Positions 52,862-61,338 of a stretch of 64,000 nucleotides of DNA are shown here, piece after piece. Made by a program: the position numbers and the translations under genes. Numbering within the stretch: the stretch's first letter is position 1; every line of letters starts with the position of its first letter. Where the stretch lies: assembly GCF_000423045.1 (NCBI RefSeq), contig NZ_KE383972.1:453670-517669 (forward strand), given 5' to 3'. The notes below the pieces were generated by a model that was not told the origin of the DNA, searched no databases, and saw only the letters and a list, made by a program, of their open reading frames with translations. The stretch comes from Christiangramia portivictoriae DSM 23547. Lineage in GTDB: Bacteria; Bacteroidota; Bacteroidia; Flavobacteriales; Flavobacteriaceae.

Positions 52862-53904
52862 GATTCTAATTCTTTGAAGGCTTTTAGTAGATTTTGGTTT
52901 TCTGAAGCTGTTCCAACTGTGATTCGAAGACAGTTTTCGCAAAGAGGCTGCTTGCTTCTATTTCTTACAACAATGCCTTTACCGATCAATTCCATATATC
53001 TTTGATCTGCATCATCTACTTTTATAAGCAAAAAATTGGCATCTGAAGGAAATATTTTTGCAACATATTTTAACTGAAGTAATTGTTTAGATAAAGCATC
53101 CCTTTCGCGCTTAATATCAATAACTTGCTGTTTTATTTTTAAATAATTCTGAAGACCTTCCAGAGCTTTTTGCTGAGTTAGTTCATTCACGTTGTAAGGA
53201 GGTTTGATCCTGTTCAAAATTTTAATGATCTCTGCTGAAGCGAATAGCATTCCCAATCTAATCCCGGCCATCCCGAAAGCTTTGGAGAATGTTTGAGTGA
53301 TGAGAAGGTTTGGATATAAATCAAGCGATTGAGACCATCCTGCATCGTCTGAAAAGTCTATATATGCTTCATCGATCACGACCAGACCATTAAATGACCT
53401 TAAAAGCTTCTTTATAGTTTCAGCATTAAAAGAATTCCCGGATGGATTATTCGGGGAACACAAAAACAATAATTTGGTATTTGCATCTAAAGCTTCCAAT
53501 ATTGCATCTACATCAGGTTCAAATTCTGAAGTTAATAGCACTTCCCGATTTTCAATATTATTAATCCCAGAAAGCACCTTATACATTCCATAGGTTGGTG
53601 GCAAACTTATAACGTTATCCTTTCCAGGTTCACAAAACGCCCTGAATATAAGGTCCAGAACTTCATCACTTCCATTACCCAACAGCATTTGCTTTTCAGG
53701 AACTCCCTTGATCTCTGAAATTTTGGATTTCAAAAGCATTTGTTGTGGATCTGGGTAACGATTTAATCCGTTTTCAAATGGATTTTCATTCGCATCCAGA
53801 AATATCATCGCTTTACCATCGGTTTTATATTCATCTCGGGCAGAAGAATAAGGCAGAAGGCTTTTTACGTTGTCTCTTACAAGACTATTAAGATCGAAAT
53901 TCAT
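52858..53904 (-). CDS. hisC: HisC, histidinol-phosphate aminotransferase
   Basis: A 348-residue fold-type I PLP enzyme. [19 protein letters not shown] at the N-terminus is typical; the Asp-x-Ala-Tyr block is [10 protein letters not shown], the PLP lysine lies in [16 protein letters not shown], and CLRITVG near the end carries the substrate-carboxylate Arg. It overlaps hisD by one base (TGATG) and hisB by four. Confidence 0.95.
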   Translation of the reverse strand: MNFDLNSLVRDNVKSLLPYSSARDEYKTDGKAMIFLDANENPFENGLNRYPDPQQMLLKSKISEIKGVPEKQMLLGNGSDEVLDLIFRAFCEPGKDNVISLPPTYGMYKVLSGINNIENREVLLTSEFEPDVDAILEALDANTKLLFLCSPNNPSGNSFNAETIKKLLRSFNGLVVIDEAYIDFSDDAGWSQSLDLYPNLLITQTFSKAFGMAGIRLGMLFASAEIIKILNRIKPPYNVNELTQQKALEGLQNYLKIKQQVIDIKRERDALSKQLLQLKYVAKIFPSDANFLLIKVDDADQRYMELIGKGIVVRNRSKQPLCENCLRITVGTASENQNLLKAFKELES

Positions 53905-55190
53905 CAGGCTTCCAGGGATTTTAGTCTAAGAGTTACAGCATTTTTATGAGCCTGTAATCCTTCAGCTTCAGCCATTGCTTCAATTGCAGGGCCAATATTC
54001 TTAATTCCTTCTTCTGAAACTTTCTGATAAGTGATCTGTTTCATAAAACTATCCAGGTTTACACCGCTGTATTGCTTCGCATAACCATTAGTTGGCAAAG
54101 TATGATTCGTACCTGAAGCATAATCGCCGGCACTTTCAGGAGCATAATTACCAATAAATACAGATCCCGCATTTATAATATTTTCCACAAAATAATCTTC
54201 ATTTTCAGAACATACTATAAAATGTTCCGGGCCATACTCATTTATGAGCTCCAAAGCGGTCTCTTCGGTATCAACCAGAATAAGTTTGGAGTTTTCGATC
54301 GCCTGTTGCGCAATGGCTTTTCGAGGTAATTCTTCGAGCTGCTTCTCTACTTCATCACTCACCAGCCCAAGCATTTTTGCTGAAGTACTTACCATGATCA
54401 CCTGGCTATCCACTCCATGTTCTGCCTGGCTTAATAGATCTGAAGCTACGAAGGCAGCATTTGCTGAGTCATCTGCATACACCAGCAATTCTGATGGTCC
54501 CGCAGGCATGTCTATAGCTACCTGGTATCGGGTAGCAAGTTGTTTTGCTACGGTCACAAATTGATTTCCTGGCCCGAAGATCTTGTACACTTTAGGTACA
54601 CTTTCGGTACCAAAGGTCATTGCTCCAATCGCCTGAATTCCGCCAATCTTAAAAACCTGGGTTACTCCGCATAATTTCGCTGTGTATAAGACCGCAGGAT
54701 TCACGTTACCATTCTTATCTGGTGGTGTACACAGTACGATCTCCTCGCAACCGGCAATATTTGCTGGAGTTGCCAACATTAGAATGGATGAAAATAAGGG
54801 TGCTGTTCCTCCGGGAATATAAAGTCCCACCTTCTGTATCGCCTTTTTTTCCTGCCAGCATTTTACCCCATTCATGGTTTCCACCACAACTCTTTCGGTT
54901 CTTTGCGCTGCATGAAATATTTCGATATTCTTTTTAGCCAGTGCTATGGCTTCTTTCAATTCCTCTGAAATTTCAGCTGAAGCCCGCTCTATTTCAGAAG
55001 TAGAAACCTTAAAAGTATCGAGATCAATTCCGTCGAAAGCTTTCGTATATCTTCGAACGGCAGCATCTCCCGTAAGCCTGATTTCTTCAAAAACCTTGTG
55101 CACGGTTTGCTCAATATCGGCGACGGTTTGAGTTGGCCGCTTTAATATTTCGTTCCACTGGGATCTGTCAGGATTGTTGATCGTTTTCAT
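53904..55190 (-). CDS. hisD: HisD, histidinol dehydrogenase
   Basis: A 428-residue NAD-dependent zinc enzyme for the last two oxidations. KVGLYIPGGTAPLFSSILML, DMPAGPSELLVYAD, DLLSQAEHGVDSQ (zinc and catalytic residues) and GPEHFIVCSENED are seen, as is ASGTNHTLPTNGYA. Full length. It lies 9 bases after hisG. Confidence 0.96.
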   Translation of the reverse strand: MKTINNPDRSQWNEILKRPTQTVADIEQTVHKVFEEIRLTGDAAVRRYTKAFDGIDLDTFKVSTSEIERASAEISEELKEAIALAKKNIEIFHAAQRTERVVVETMNGVKCWQEKKAIQKVGLYIPGGTAPLFSSILMLATPANIAGCEEIVLCTPPDKNGNVNPAVLYTAKLCGVTQVFKIGGIQAIGAMTFGTESVPKVYKIFGPGNQFVTVAKQLATRYQVAIDMPAGPSELLVYADDSANAAFVASDLLSQAEHGVDSQVIMVSTSAKMLGLVSDEVEKQLEELPRKAIAQQAIENSKLILVDTEETALELINEYGPEHFIVCSENEDYFVENIINAGSVFIGNYAPESAGDYASGTNHTLPTNGYAKQYSGVNLDSFMKQITYQKVSEEGIKNIGPAIEAMAEAEGLQAHKNAVTLRLKSLEA

Positions 55191-55199
55191 TATTCTAAA

Positions 55200-56063
55200 T
55201 TAAAGTACCATAGTTTCTATTGGTGCTACCAGAATTCCTTCAGCACCATTACTCTTTAGTTCGTCCAGAACTTCCCAAAATCTATCTTCATTAATCACGG
55301 TATGGATCGAACTCCATCCCTTCTCTGCCAAAGGTAAAACAGTTGGGCTTCTCATCCCCGGCAACAGGCTGATAATCTTTTCCAGTTTATCATCCGGTGC
55401 ATTTAATAATATATACTTGGAAGTTCGGGCATTCAATACAGATTTTAATCTGAATTGCAGTTTTTCCAGTATTTGCTTACGCTCTTCAGAAATCTTAGGA
55501 GAGATGGCCAGCACCGCTTCACTTTTGAGCATTACTTCCACTTCTTTGAGTCCGTTTTTAAACAACGTGCTTCCGCTGGAAACTATATCGCAAATAGCAT
55601 CGGCAAGTCCAATATTAGGAGCAATTTCAACAGAACCATTAATGATATGAAGATCTGCAGAGATCCCTTTTTCCTCCAAATAGTCCTTTACGGTATTCGG
55701 GTAGGAAGTAGCAATTTTGAGTCCGTCAAGATCCTGTATGCCATTGTATTTGAAAGACTTTGGAACCGCGAGGGAAACTTTACATTTGGAAAAACCCAGC
55801 TTTTCACCTCTAATGATATCCTTACCTTTTTCTATAAGCACGTTCTCACCAATAATGGCAACATCTACAACACCATCTCTCAAATATTGAGGAATATCAC
55901 CATTACGCAGGTACATTACTTCCAACGGGAAATTTCTGGATGAAGCTTTTAGTTGCTCTTTACCATTATCAATGGAGATACCCGCATCTTTTAAAACTTT
56001 GATAGAATCATCGAATAGTCTTCCTGACTTCTGTACGGCGATTCTTAATTTTTGCTGACTCAT
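55200..56063 (-). CDS. hisG: HisG, ATP phosphoribosyltransferase (long form)
   Basis: A 287-residue long-form HisG with its own regulatory C-terminal ACT-like domain, so no HisZ is needed. LRIAVQKSGRLFDDSIKVLKDAG opens the chain; GVVDVAIIGENVL and the PRPP loop DAICDIVSSGSTL (about 172-184) are present. The last 70 residues (PGMRSPTVLPLAEKGWSSIHTV...) form the histidine-feedback domain. It is the first structural gene, 85 bases downstream of the leader-peptide stop and 20 bases after the attenuator hairpin. Confidence 0.96.
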   Translation of the reverse strand: MSQQKLRIAVQKSGRLFDDSIKVLKDAGISIDNGKEQLKASSRNFPLEVMYLRNGDIPQYLRDGVVDVAIIGENVLIEKGKDIIRGEKLGFSKCKVSLAVPKSFKYNGIQDLDGLKIATSYPNTVKDYLEEKGISADLHIINGSVEIAPNIGLADAICDIVSSGSTLFKNGLKEVEVMLKSEAVLAISPKISEERKQILEKLQFRLKSVLNARTSKYILLNAPDDKLEKIISLLPGMRSPTVLPLAEKGWSSIHTVINEDRFWEVLDELKSNGAEGILVAPIETMVL

Positions 56064-56082
56064 AATTTAGTTAGTATTAGGA

Positions 56083-56116
56083 ATAAAAAAACCCGCTTGA
56101 TTTCTCAAACGGGTTA
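56083..56116 (-). terminator. Histidine attenuator terminator
   Basis: On the minus strand AACCCGTTTGAG, loop AAAT, CAAGCGGGTT and then seven T. It lies between the leader peptide and hisG. Its 5' arm CGTTTGAG (56104-56111) can instead pair with CTCAAGCG in the leader coding region (56156-56163), which would prevent termination. Confidence 0.85.
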
Positions 56117-56149
56117 TGATATTATAGTTAGTGTTACAACATATCAAAT

Positions 56150-56206
56150 TTACCTCGCTTGAGCGTGGAGTAAAAGATGATGATGATGTACATTAAAATT
56201 CGTCAT
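56150..56206 (-). CDS. His-rich leader peptide of the histidine operon
   Basis: An 18-codon open frame ahead of hisG translates to MTNFNVHHHHLLLHAQAR and stops with TAA. Four successive His codons plus a fifth give the classic histidine-sensing run. If charged tRNA-His is scarce the ribosome waits on the CAT run and leaves the following CTCAAGCG free to form the anti-terminator; if not, it runs to the stop, covers that arm and lets the terminator at 56083-56116 form. A TAGCTTTG box lies 8 bases before the ATG, so the message has almost no untranslated leader. Confidence 0.88.
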   Translation of the reverse strand: MTNFNVHHHHLLLHAQAR

Positions 56207-56214
56207 TGTGATGC

Positions 56215-56222
56215 CAAAGCTA
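56215..56222 (-). promoter_or_regulatory. -7 box (TAGCTTTG) of the histidine operon
   Basis: An exact TAnnTTTG match on the minus strand, ending 8 bases before the leader-peptide ATG. The upstream region is very A+T-rich and no clear -33 TTG at 17-22 bases was found; CTGG about 22 bases up is a weak candidate. Confidence 0.6.
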
Positions 56223-56273
56223 AATAAAATTCTGAATTATAAAACCAGTTTTTTATTTTTTAATATTTGTTTA

Positions 56274-57089
56274 TTAATTGTCTCCCAGAATTATTGGCAT
56301 TCCACCTTCTCCAGATCCAATGACAACTACCTTACTATTAGGTGATTTCGCAAGTTCTATAGTCGCCTGTATTCCTTTTTCCTGCAAAACCTTGTCGGTA
56401 AGAGACTCACTCAGAATTCTGTTGGCACGTGCTTTACCTTCAGCATCAATTCTTTGTCTTTCTGCTTCCTGTTCTGCTTTCGAAAGTCTGAATTCATACT
56501 CAAGAGACTCCTGTTCCTGTCTAAGTTTACGTTCGATTGCATCCTTGATCGTAGATGGTAAAGAAACATCCCTTACCAGGACTTCGTTTACCTGTACATA
56601 CTGATCCTCCAGAAGTAGATTGGTTTCATCAAAAATTTCCTTCTGAATTGCCTCTCTTTTGCTGGCATAAAGTTGCTCCGGATTGTAACGCCCAACTACT
56701 GCCCTGGTCGCAGATCTTATCGCTGGCTGAAGCAGACGTTGAATATAAGCCTCTCCTTTTTCCTGATGCAATTTACCCAGGGCTTCATATTCTGGCTGAA
56801 ACCATACTGAAGCATCTAAACTAATTTCCAGACCATTAGAAGATAATACTGTCATTTCCTCATCGATAGATTGCTGACGTACTTCGTAAACAAAAACTTT
56901 GTTCCAGGGTGCAACTACGTGAAATCCTTCAGAAAGAGGACTTCCTTCAGTTACAACACCACCACCAAATGTTTTGTAAAGAACCCCGGCTTCTCCCGAG
57001 TCTATGGTAACAGTAGATTTTGCAAGTAAAATAATTACAATAACAAGCCCGATAAATAAAGGGATGCCAATTTTAGGTAATCTTTCCAT
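56274..57089 (-). CDS. Prohibitin-like SPFH/band 7 membrane protein
   Basis: A 271-residue protein with one N-terminal membrane helix (IGIPLFIGLVIVIILLA) and an SPFH domain (TIDSGEAGVLYKTFGGGVV ... GFHVVAPWNKVFVYEVRQQ). A long charged helix follows (about 180-240, KLRQEQESLEYEFRLSKAEQEAERQRI in pieces), the coiled coil by which prohibitins form rings. Such proteins organise membrane domains and modulate FtsH-type proteases. It lies 14 bases after the VWA gene and so is likely its co-transcribed partner; about 50 bases separate it from the histidine promoter. Confidence 0.9.
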   Translation of the reverse strand: MERLPKIGIPLFIGLVIVIILLAKSTVTIDSGEAGVLYKTFGGGVVTEGSPLSEGFHVVAPWNKVFVYEVRQQSIDEEMTVLSSNGLEISLDASVWFQPEYEALGKLHQEKGEAYIQRLLQPAIRSATRAVVGRYNPEQLYASKREAIQKEIFDETNLLLEDQYVQVNEVLVRDVSLPSTIKDAIERKLRQEQESLEYEFRLSKAEQEAERQRIDAEGKARANRILSESLTDKVLQEKGIQATIELAKSPNSKVVVIGSGEGGMPIILGDN

Positions 57090-57103
57090 AATAATTTTTG
57101 AAC

Positions 57104-59140
57104 TTAAATTAGACCCTTATATTTTCGGTAAAACCATTCCAGAGCAAGGGCAAGCACAATAAGAAATAGCAGGTAGTACCAGTCTATCAAAGGTACGGTT
57201 TTTTGTTCGCTTTTAAGAACTGGCCTGTGACTATCATTTTTCATTAAATAGTCCTCAAAAACTTTGAATTGATCATCATAAAACAAGCGTGAATTATTAT
57301 TCAACTCTAAAAATTGCATTGCCGCAAGGTTTGCAGTATGTTTTTGTTCTTCCGCATTATAATCAAGTATATTGAAAGCTCCTCTTTTCTGTAAATCCAT
57401 ATCCTCCATCTTCACTGTATAAGTATAACTTCCTGGAGAAAGATTCCCGATCTCAGCTACATATTCAAGATTTCTGGAAACAAGACCTGTATTCATAACA
57501 GGGTTGCCAAGGCTGTCGGATACCTCAATTTCTAAACTGGCATTGGAATCAAAGCTGTAATTCTCATCATAATAAGTAGCTTTAATTTCTACAAGCTCAT
57601 TTTCCATGAATGATTGAGGATGTTCCGTGAGCAATCTTTCACTGGACTCCGCAGAGCTCAGATTCTGTACAAGATCTCCAATAAATGTGTTGAACCGATC
57701 AAAACTCTGATCCTTCCGGAAACTGGCAGCTCTCCATCGCCAAATATTTTCTCCGGTTAACAAACCAATTTTTGGCTGAATTCTGGAAACAGCGAGTAGC
57801 GGACTATCGGTTTCAATTCCCTCAATCTTTTGATACAGCTGCACAGCATAACGATTTGCATCTACCTCAGTATTTCCGAAGGCAATCTGTAAGGGAGGAA
57901 GACTTTCATAATCCAGGTGTTTCGGTTGGTAAATAACAAAATTCTCATTCTTCACGGGAAAGACATCCTGAGGCTGATTGATGCTGTTCTTTGAGAACCC
58001 TAATTGAAGTTCATTCATAAATTGCCAGTCGGTTTCGGGACCGGTTATGTATAATTTTCCAGCCTTCAATCCTGAAATCGACTCTATAGTTCTTTGAAAG
58101 TTTCGATTTACATTGTGTAGCACAAATAACTGTATATCAGTTAATTCAAGATTATTAAATTTAGTAATGTATTGTATCTCGACTTTACGTTGTGAGTTCG
58201 ATTCAATAGCAGTCTTCAAAGCTCCCAGATCTGGATGAGGGCCCGGACTGATAATCATGATCTTTGAACTTTCGTCTACAATTTCCACCGAGAAGTTTTT
58301 GGTGTTGTTTCTAATGTTCTTCTCATCAGGCAATTTACTTAGTCGCACCGTATAATTTTTCAAACCGGTACTCCTAGCTTCCAGTTCAGCATTTACAATA
58401 GGCGATCTATTATTTTGAGAAAGTTCGATATTTTGTTGATAAACTACTTTACCTGCACTTTCAATCTGTAGTTTTACCTTCTGCTCATTAGATCCCAGAT
58501 AGTTCAGAAAAATTTCAACCGGAAATTTATTATTGAGAAAAGCATAGCGGTTATTATTAATTCGCTCAATAGCCAGATCCTCATAACTACTCGTATCACC
58601 AACGATCACAGGTAACAGCTCGGTAGTTGCGGCAGACTTGTAATACTGAAAATCCCTGCCTGTATTCTGGTTTCCATCACTAAGAAGAACAATCAGACCT
58701 TTTTCGTTGTTCAATAGATCTTCCGCCTGACCCAGAGATTTTTGAATATCAGTAAGTTCTTTATCGAAGTTAGATTGACTGGCTGATGGTACCAGTTCTC
58801 TTCCGAAGTGATAATTAACAATTTCAAATTTATCGTTTAATTTTTCTGAAGAGAGAATCTTCTCTTCAAAATTGTGAAGCACAGAATCTTTCCGAAGAAA
58901 TTGAATGGATTCTGAAGCGTCAGATACTATGATTAGCTTCTCTTTTACTTCGAAGCTTTCGGTGTGAGTGATTTTGGGGTTAATGAGCAGTAAAAGAATC
59001 AGAAATAAAGAAAAACTACGTAGTCCGAAAAGTGCAAAATTGCCGGAACTTTTCGTGTTCTTATAAAGATTCTGATAAAAAGAAAACCCCAGAGCTATCA
59101 AAAGCGCCAGGGTTATATATAATATCGTCTGAATGTTCAT
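57104..59140 (-). CDS. VWA-domain membrane protein
   Basis: A 678-residue protein. Two N-terminal helices (about 5-20 and 37-53) and one C-terminal helix (WYYLLFLIVLALALEWFYRK) flank a large exposed body. A von Willebrand A-like domain carries the MIDAS start VSDASES (D74, S76, S78), with a second motif LLSDGNQNTG at about residue 150; beta-sandwich segments follow. Related Bacteroidota proteins occur with BatA/BatB/MoxR systems, and DUF4159 proteins such as the one at the left edge resemble its middle region, but no MoxR gene is here. Function unknown; probably an envelope adhesion or assembly factor. Confidence 0.78.
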   Translation of the reverse strand: MNIQTILYITLALLIALGFSFYQNLYKNTKSSGNFALFGLRSFSLFLILLLLINPKITHTESFEVKEKLIIVSDASESIQFLRKDSVLHNFEEKILSSEKLNDKFEIVNYHFGRELVPSASQSNFDKELTDIQKSLGQAEDLLNNEKGLIVLLSDGNQNTGRDFQYYKSAATTELLPVIVGDTSSYEDLAIERINNNRYAFLNNKFPVEIFLNYLGSNEQKVKLQIESAGKVVYQQNIELSQNNRSPIVNAELEARSTGLKNYTVRLSKLPDEKNIRNNTKNFSVEIVDESSKIMIISPGPHPDLGALKTAIESNSQRKVEIQYITKFNNLELTDIQLFVLHNVNRNFQRTIESISGLKAGKLYITGPETDWQFMNELQLGFSKNSINQPQDVFPVKNENFVIYQPKHLDYESLPPLQIAFGNTEVDANRYAVQLYQKIEGIETDSPLLAVSRIQPKIGLLTGENIWRWRAASFRKDQSFDRFNTFIGDLVQNLSSAESSERLLTEHPQSFMENELVEIKATYYDENYSFDSNASLEIEVSDSLGNPVMNTGLVSRNLEYVAEIGNLSPGSYTYTVKMEDMDLQKRGAFNILDYNAEEQKHTANLAAMQFLELNNNSRLFYDDQFKVFEDYLMKNDSHRPVLKSEQKTVPLIDWYYLLFLIVLALALEWFYRKYKGLI

Positions 59141-59260
59141 TAAACCAGGTTAGTCCTGTGAAAATACAAATTCTATAATGATTTACTTTCTGAATAATTT
59201 AAAGCTTCACGAATCTTATATAGTCAATTTAGCAGGTCTTAATTTGAAGCAGATCTTCTT
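59141..59260. other. Intergenic stretch between VWA gene and broken small gene
   Basis: About 120 A+T-rich bases; no coding sequence, strong hairpin or exact TAnnTTTG box at normal spacing was seen, although a near-match TAGAATTTG (minus strand) lies about 30 bases before the VWA gene. Confidence 0.35.
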
Positions 59261-59442
59261 TTAAAATTGAAATTCACTCCATTTAAAGGGAATAAATTTC
59301 AGAAGAAAGGCTAGTCCCACTCCCATTAGTGCCCCTGCAAAAGTCCGAAATAGGGAACCCTGAGGCAACAAATAGTAGCGATGCCAGATATGACCATTAT
59401 GGCAAGTCCCTTCCATTGACTCCAGTTTAATTTCAGGTTCAT
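59261..59442 (-). pseudogene. Small membrane-protein gene broken by a frameshift
   Basis: From ATG at 59442, 12 bases after the fabG stop, the frame reads MNLKLNWSQWKGLAIMVISG and runs on to an early TAA at 59326-59328. A second frame then continues GSLFRTFAGALMGVGLAFLL and ends EFQF with TAA at 59261-59263. Joined, the two give a natural ~60-residue protein with two short hydrophobic helices. The span of 182 bases is one short of a whole number of codons, so one base is missing near 59365-59375, around ATTTGTTGCC. It may be a true mutation, a sequencing error or recoding. I do not recognise the family. Confidence 0.65.
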
Positions 59443-59454
59443 AAGATTATTCAA

Positions 59455-60201
59455 TTAAGTATGCATTCCGCCATCTACATGGATCACCTGTCCGGTTACA
59501 TAAGAACTTAAGTCACTACCAAGATACACACAAGTATTTGCGATATCCTCAGGCTTTCCACCTCGTTTTAACGGAATAGAATCTCTCCAGCCCTGTACTG
59601 TTTTCTCATCAAGCTTTTCGGTCATTTCAGTTTCAATAAATCCAGGAGCCACCACATTGGTTCTAATATTCCTTGAACCAAGTTCCTGGGCCATCGATTT
59701 TGAGAAACCAATAATTCCCGCTTTGGAAGCTGCGTAGTTTGATTGTCCCGCATTTCCAGTAACACCAACTACAGAACTCATATTAATGATACTACCAGAA
59801 CGTTGCTTAAGCATGGTTCTTTGTACGGCTTTAGTCATATTAAATATGGACTTCAGGTTCACCTCGATCACCTTGTCAAAATCTGCTTCGCTCATGCGCA
59901 TCAAAAGATTATCCTTGGTGATACCTGCGTTGTTGATCACGATGTCTATAGATCCAAATTCAGCATTTACATCATCGATCAATTTCTGAGCTTCTTCGAA
60001 ACTGGCAGCATTAGATTGATAAGCTTTGGCTTTTACACCTTTAGCTTCCAGTTCTTTTGCAAGATCTTCAGCAGACTGTGCCGAAGAATTATAGGTGAAT
60101 GCGACATTGGCTCCGTGCTCGGCGAAAACCTGAGCGATTCCTTTTCCAATACCTCGACTACCACCTGTGATGATGGCATTCTTTCCTTGTAGTAATTTCA
60201 T
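59455..60201 (-). CDS. fabG: 3-oxoacyl-ACP reductase FabG
   Basis: A 248-residue short-chain dehydrogenase of fatty acid synthesis. TGGSRGIGKGIAQVFAEHG binds NADPH; NNAGITKDNLLMRM, the catalytic Ser in NMSSVVGVTGNAGQ and the Tyr/Lys pair in SNYAASKAG are present, and SSYVTGQVIHVDGGM ends the chain. It is closer to the consensus housekeeping FabG than the pigment-cluster reductase at 17824. The frameshifted small gene follows by 12 bases. Confidence 0.93.
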   Translation of the reverse strand: MKLLQGKNAIITGGSRGIGKGIAQVFAEHGANVAFTYNSSAQSAEDLAKELEAKGVKAKAYQSNAASFEEAQKLIDDVNAEFGSIDIVINNAGITKDNLLMRMSEADFDKVIEVNLKSIFNMTKAVQRTMLKQRSGSIINMSSVVGVTGNAGQSNYAASKAGIIGFSKSMAQELGSRNIRTNVVAPGFIETEMTEKLDEKTVQGWRDSIPLKRGGKPEDIANTCVYLGSDLSSYVTGQVIHVDGGMHT

Positions 60202-60262
60202 ATAGATTGATCTTGGTTAATTGTCTTTTCAAATATAGCAAAAGCCCAATGCTTTGCATAAA

Positions 60263-60292
60263 AAAACCCTTCTTAGCGTCTAAGAAGGGTTT
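60263..60292 (-). terminator. Terminator of sucD
   Basis: AACCCTTCTTAG and CTAAGAAGGGTT around a three-base loop, with T runs on the minus strand (and a shorter one on the plus). It lies 20 bases after the sucD stop and separates it from fabG. Confidence 0.85.
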
Positions 60293-60311
60293 TATATAAA
60301 TTCGGGTTTGC

Positions 60312-61187
60312 TTATCCTTTAAGAACTTCAGCAACCTTCATCCCTATTTCAGCAGGCGAATCAACCACATGGATTCCATTCTCCTTTAAAATTTTCTTTT
60401 TGGCCTGAGCGGTATCTTCGCTTCCTCCAACGATCGCACCAGCATGTCCCATGGTACGTCCCGCAGGAGCAGTTTCACCAGCGATAAATCCAACAACCGG
60501 TTTTTTGTTACCGTTTTGCTTTACCCATTGTGCAGCATCTGCTTCCAACTGACCTCCAATTTCACCGATCATAACGATGCATTCAGTTTCATCATCGTTC
60601 ATCAATAATTCCACTGCCTCTTTCGTAGTAGTCCCAATAATTGGATCTCCACCAATTCCAATGGCAGTAGTAATTCCAAGACCTTGTTTTACAACCTGGT
60701 CTGCAGCTTCGTAAGTAAGTGTACCAGATTTAGATACGATTCCTACTTTTCCTTTTTTGAATACGAAACCTGGCATGATACCAACTTTCGCCTCTCCCGG
60801 AGTGATCACACCTGGACAGTTAGGTCCAATAAGTCTGCAATCACGGTCTTTAATATAATCTGAAGCTTTTACCATGTCTGATACAGGTATACCTTCAGTA
60901 ATTGTAATAATCACTTTAATTCCAGCATCGGCAGCTTCCATAATGGCATCTGCAGCAAAAGCTGGCGGTACGAAAATGATAGAAACATCTGCTCCAACCT
61001 GCTCTACAGCTTCAGAAACTGTATTGAAAACTGGCTTGTCAAGATGCTTTTGTCCTCCTTTACCAGGAGTAACTCCACCAACTACATTTGTACCGTATTC
61101 TATCATTTGTTCAGCATGGAAAGTACCTTCACTACCGGTAAAACCCTGCACGATTACTTTAGAATCTTTATTGACTAAAACGCTCAT
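60312..61187 (-). CDS. sucD: Succinate-CoA ligase alpha subunit
   Basis: A 291-residue TCA-cycle enzyme subunit making succinate and ATP/GTP from succinyl-CoA with Suc[21 protein letters not shown] binds Co[22 protein letters not shown] and [14 protein letters not shown] are conserved, and the phosphohistidine is in [10 protein letters not shown]. The beta subunit gene is not in the window, as in other Bacteroidota where the two are apart. A TACTTTTG box (minus strand, 61211-61218) lies 23 bases upstream. Confidence 0.96.
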   Translation of the reverse strand: MSVLVNKDSKVIVQGFTGSEGTFHAEQMIEYGTNVVGGVTPGKGGQKHLDKPVFNTVSEAVEQVGADVSIIFVPPAFAADAIMEAADAGIKVIITITEGIPVSDMVKASDYIKDRDCRLIGPNCPGVITPGEAKVGIMPGFVFKKGKVGIVSKSGTLTYEAADQVVKQGLGITTAIGIGGDPIIGTTTKEAVELLMNDDETECIVMIGEIGGQLEADAAQWVKQNGNKKPVVGFIAGETAPAGRTMGHAGAIVGGSEDTAQAKKKILKENGIHVVDSPAEIGMKVAEVLKG

Positions 61188-61210
61188 AAGTGTCTTTTAA
61201 TTTTGGAACA

Positions 61211-61218
61211 CAAAAGTA
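61211..61218 (-). promoter_or_regulatory. -7 box (TACTTTTG) of sucD
   Basis: Exact TAnnTTTG match on the minus strand, 23 bases before the ATG. Confidence 0.5.
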
Positions 61219-61303
61219 TGTTTTTAAATATAAAACCTAAAGTCATTTTATAGATTATTGTAAGAAAAAACCATAAAGTTGATATAAAATTAATCTTAAA
61301 TGA

Positions 61304-61333
61304 AAAATCCCGATGAGTCTACATCGGGATTTC
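61304..61333 (-). terminator. Terminator of the BlaI/M56 operon
   Basis: AAATCCCGATG and CATCGGGATTT pair around a short loop, with T-rich sequence after it on the minus strand. It lies just after the stop of the M56 gene. Confidence 0.8.
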
Positions 61334-61338
61334 TAAAT

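Noticed and set aside
52862-52942. Earlier start for hisB
   Set aside because: The reading would lie inside hisC; the ATG at 52861 with ATGA overlap matches the operon style.
56278-56604. 108-codon open frame antisense to the prohibitin-like gene
   Set aside because: Shadow of a clear SPFH gene; Ser/Leu-rich with no signal or motif.
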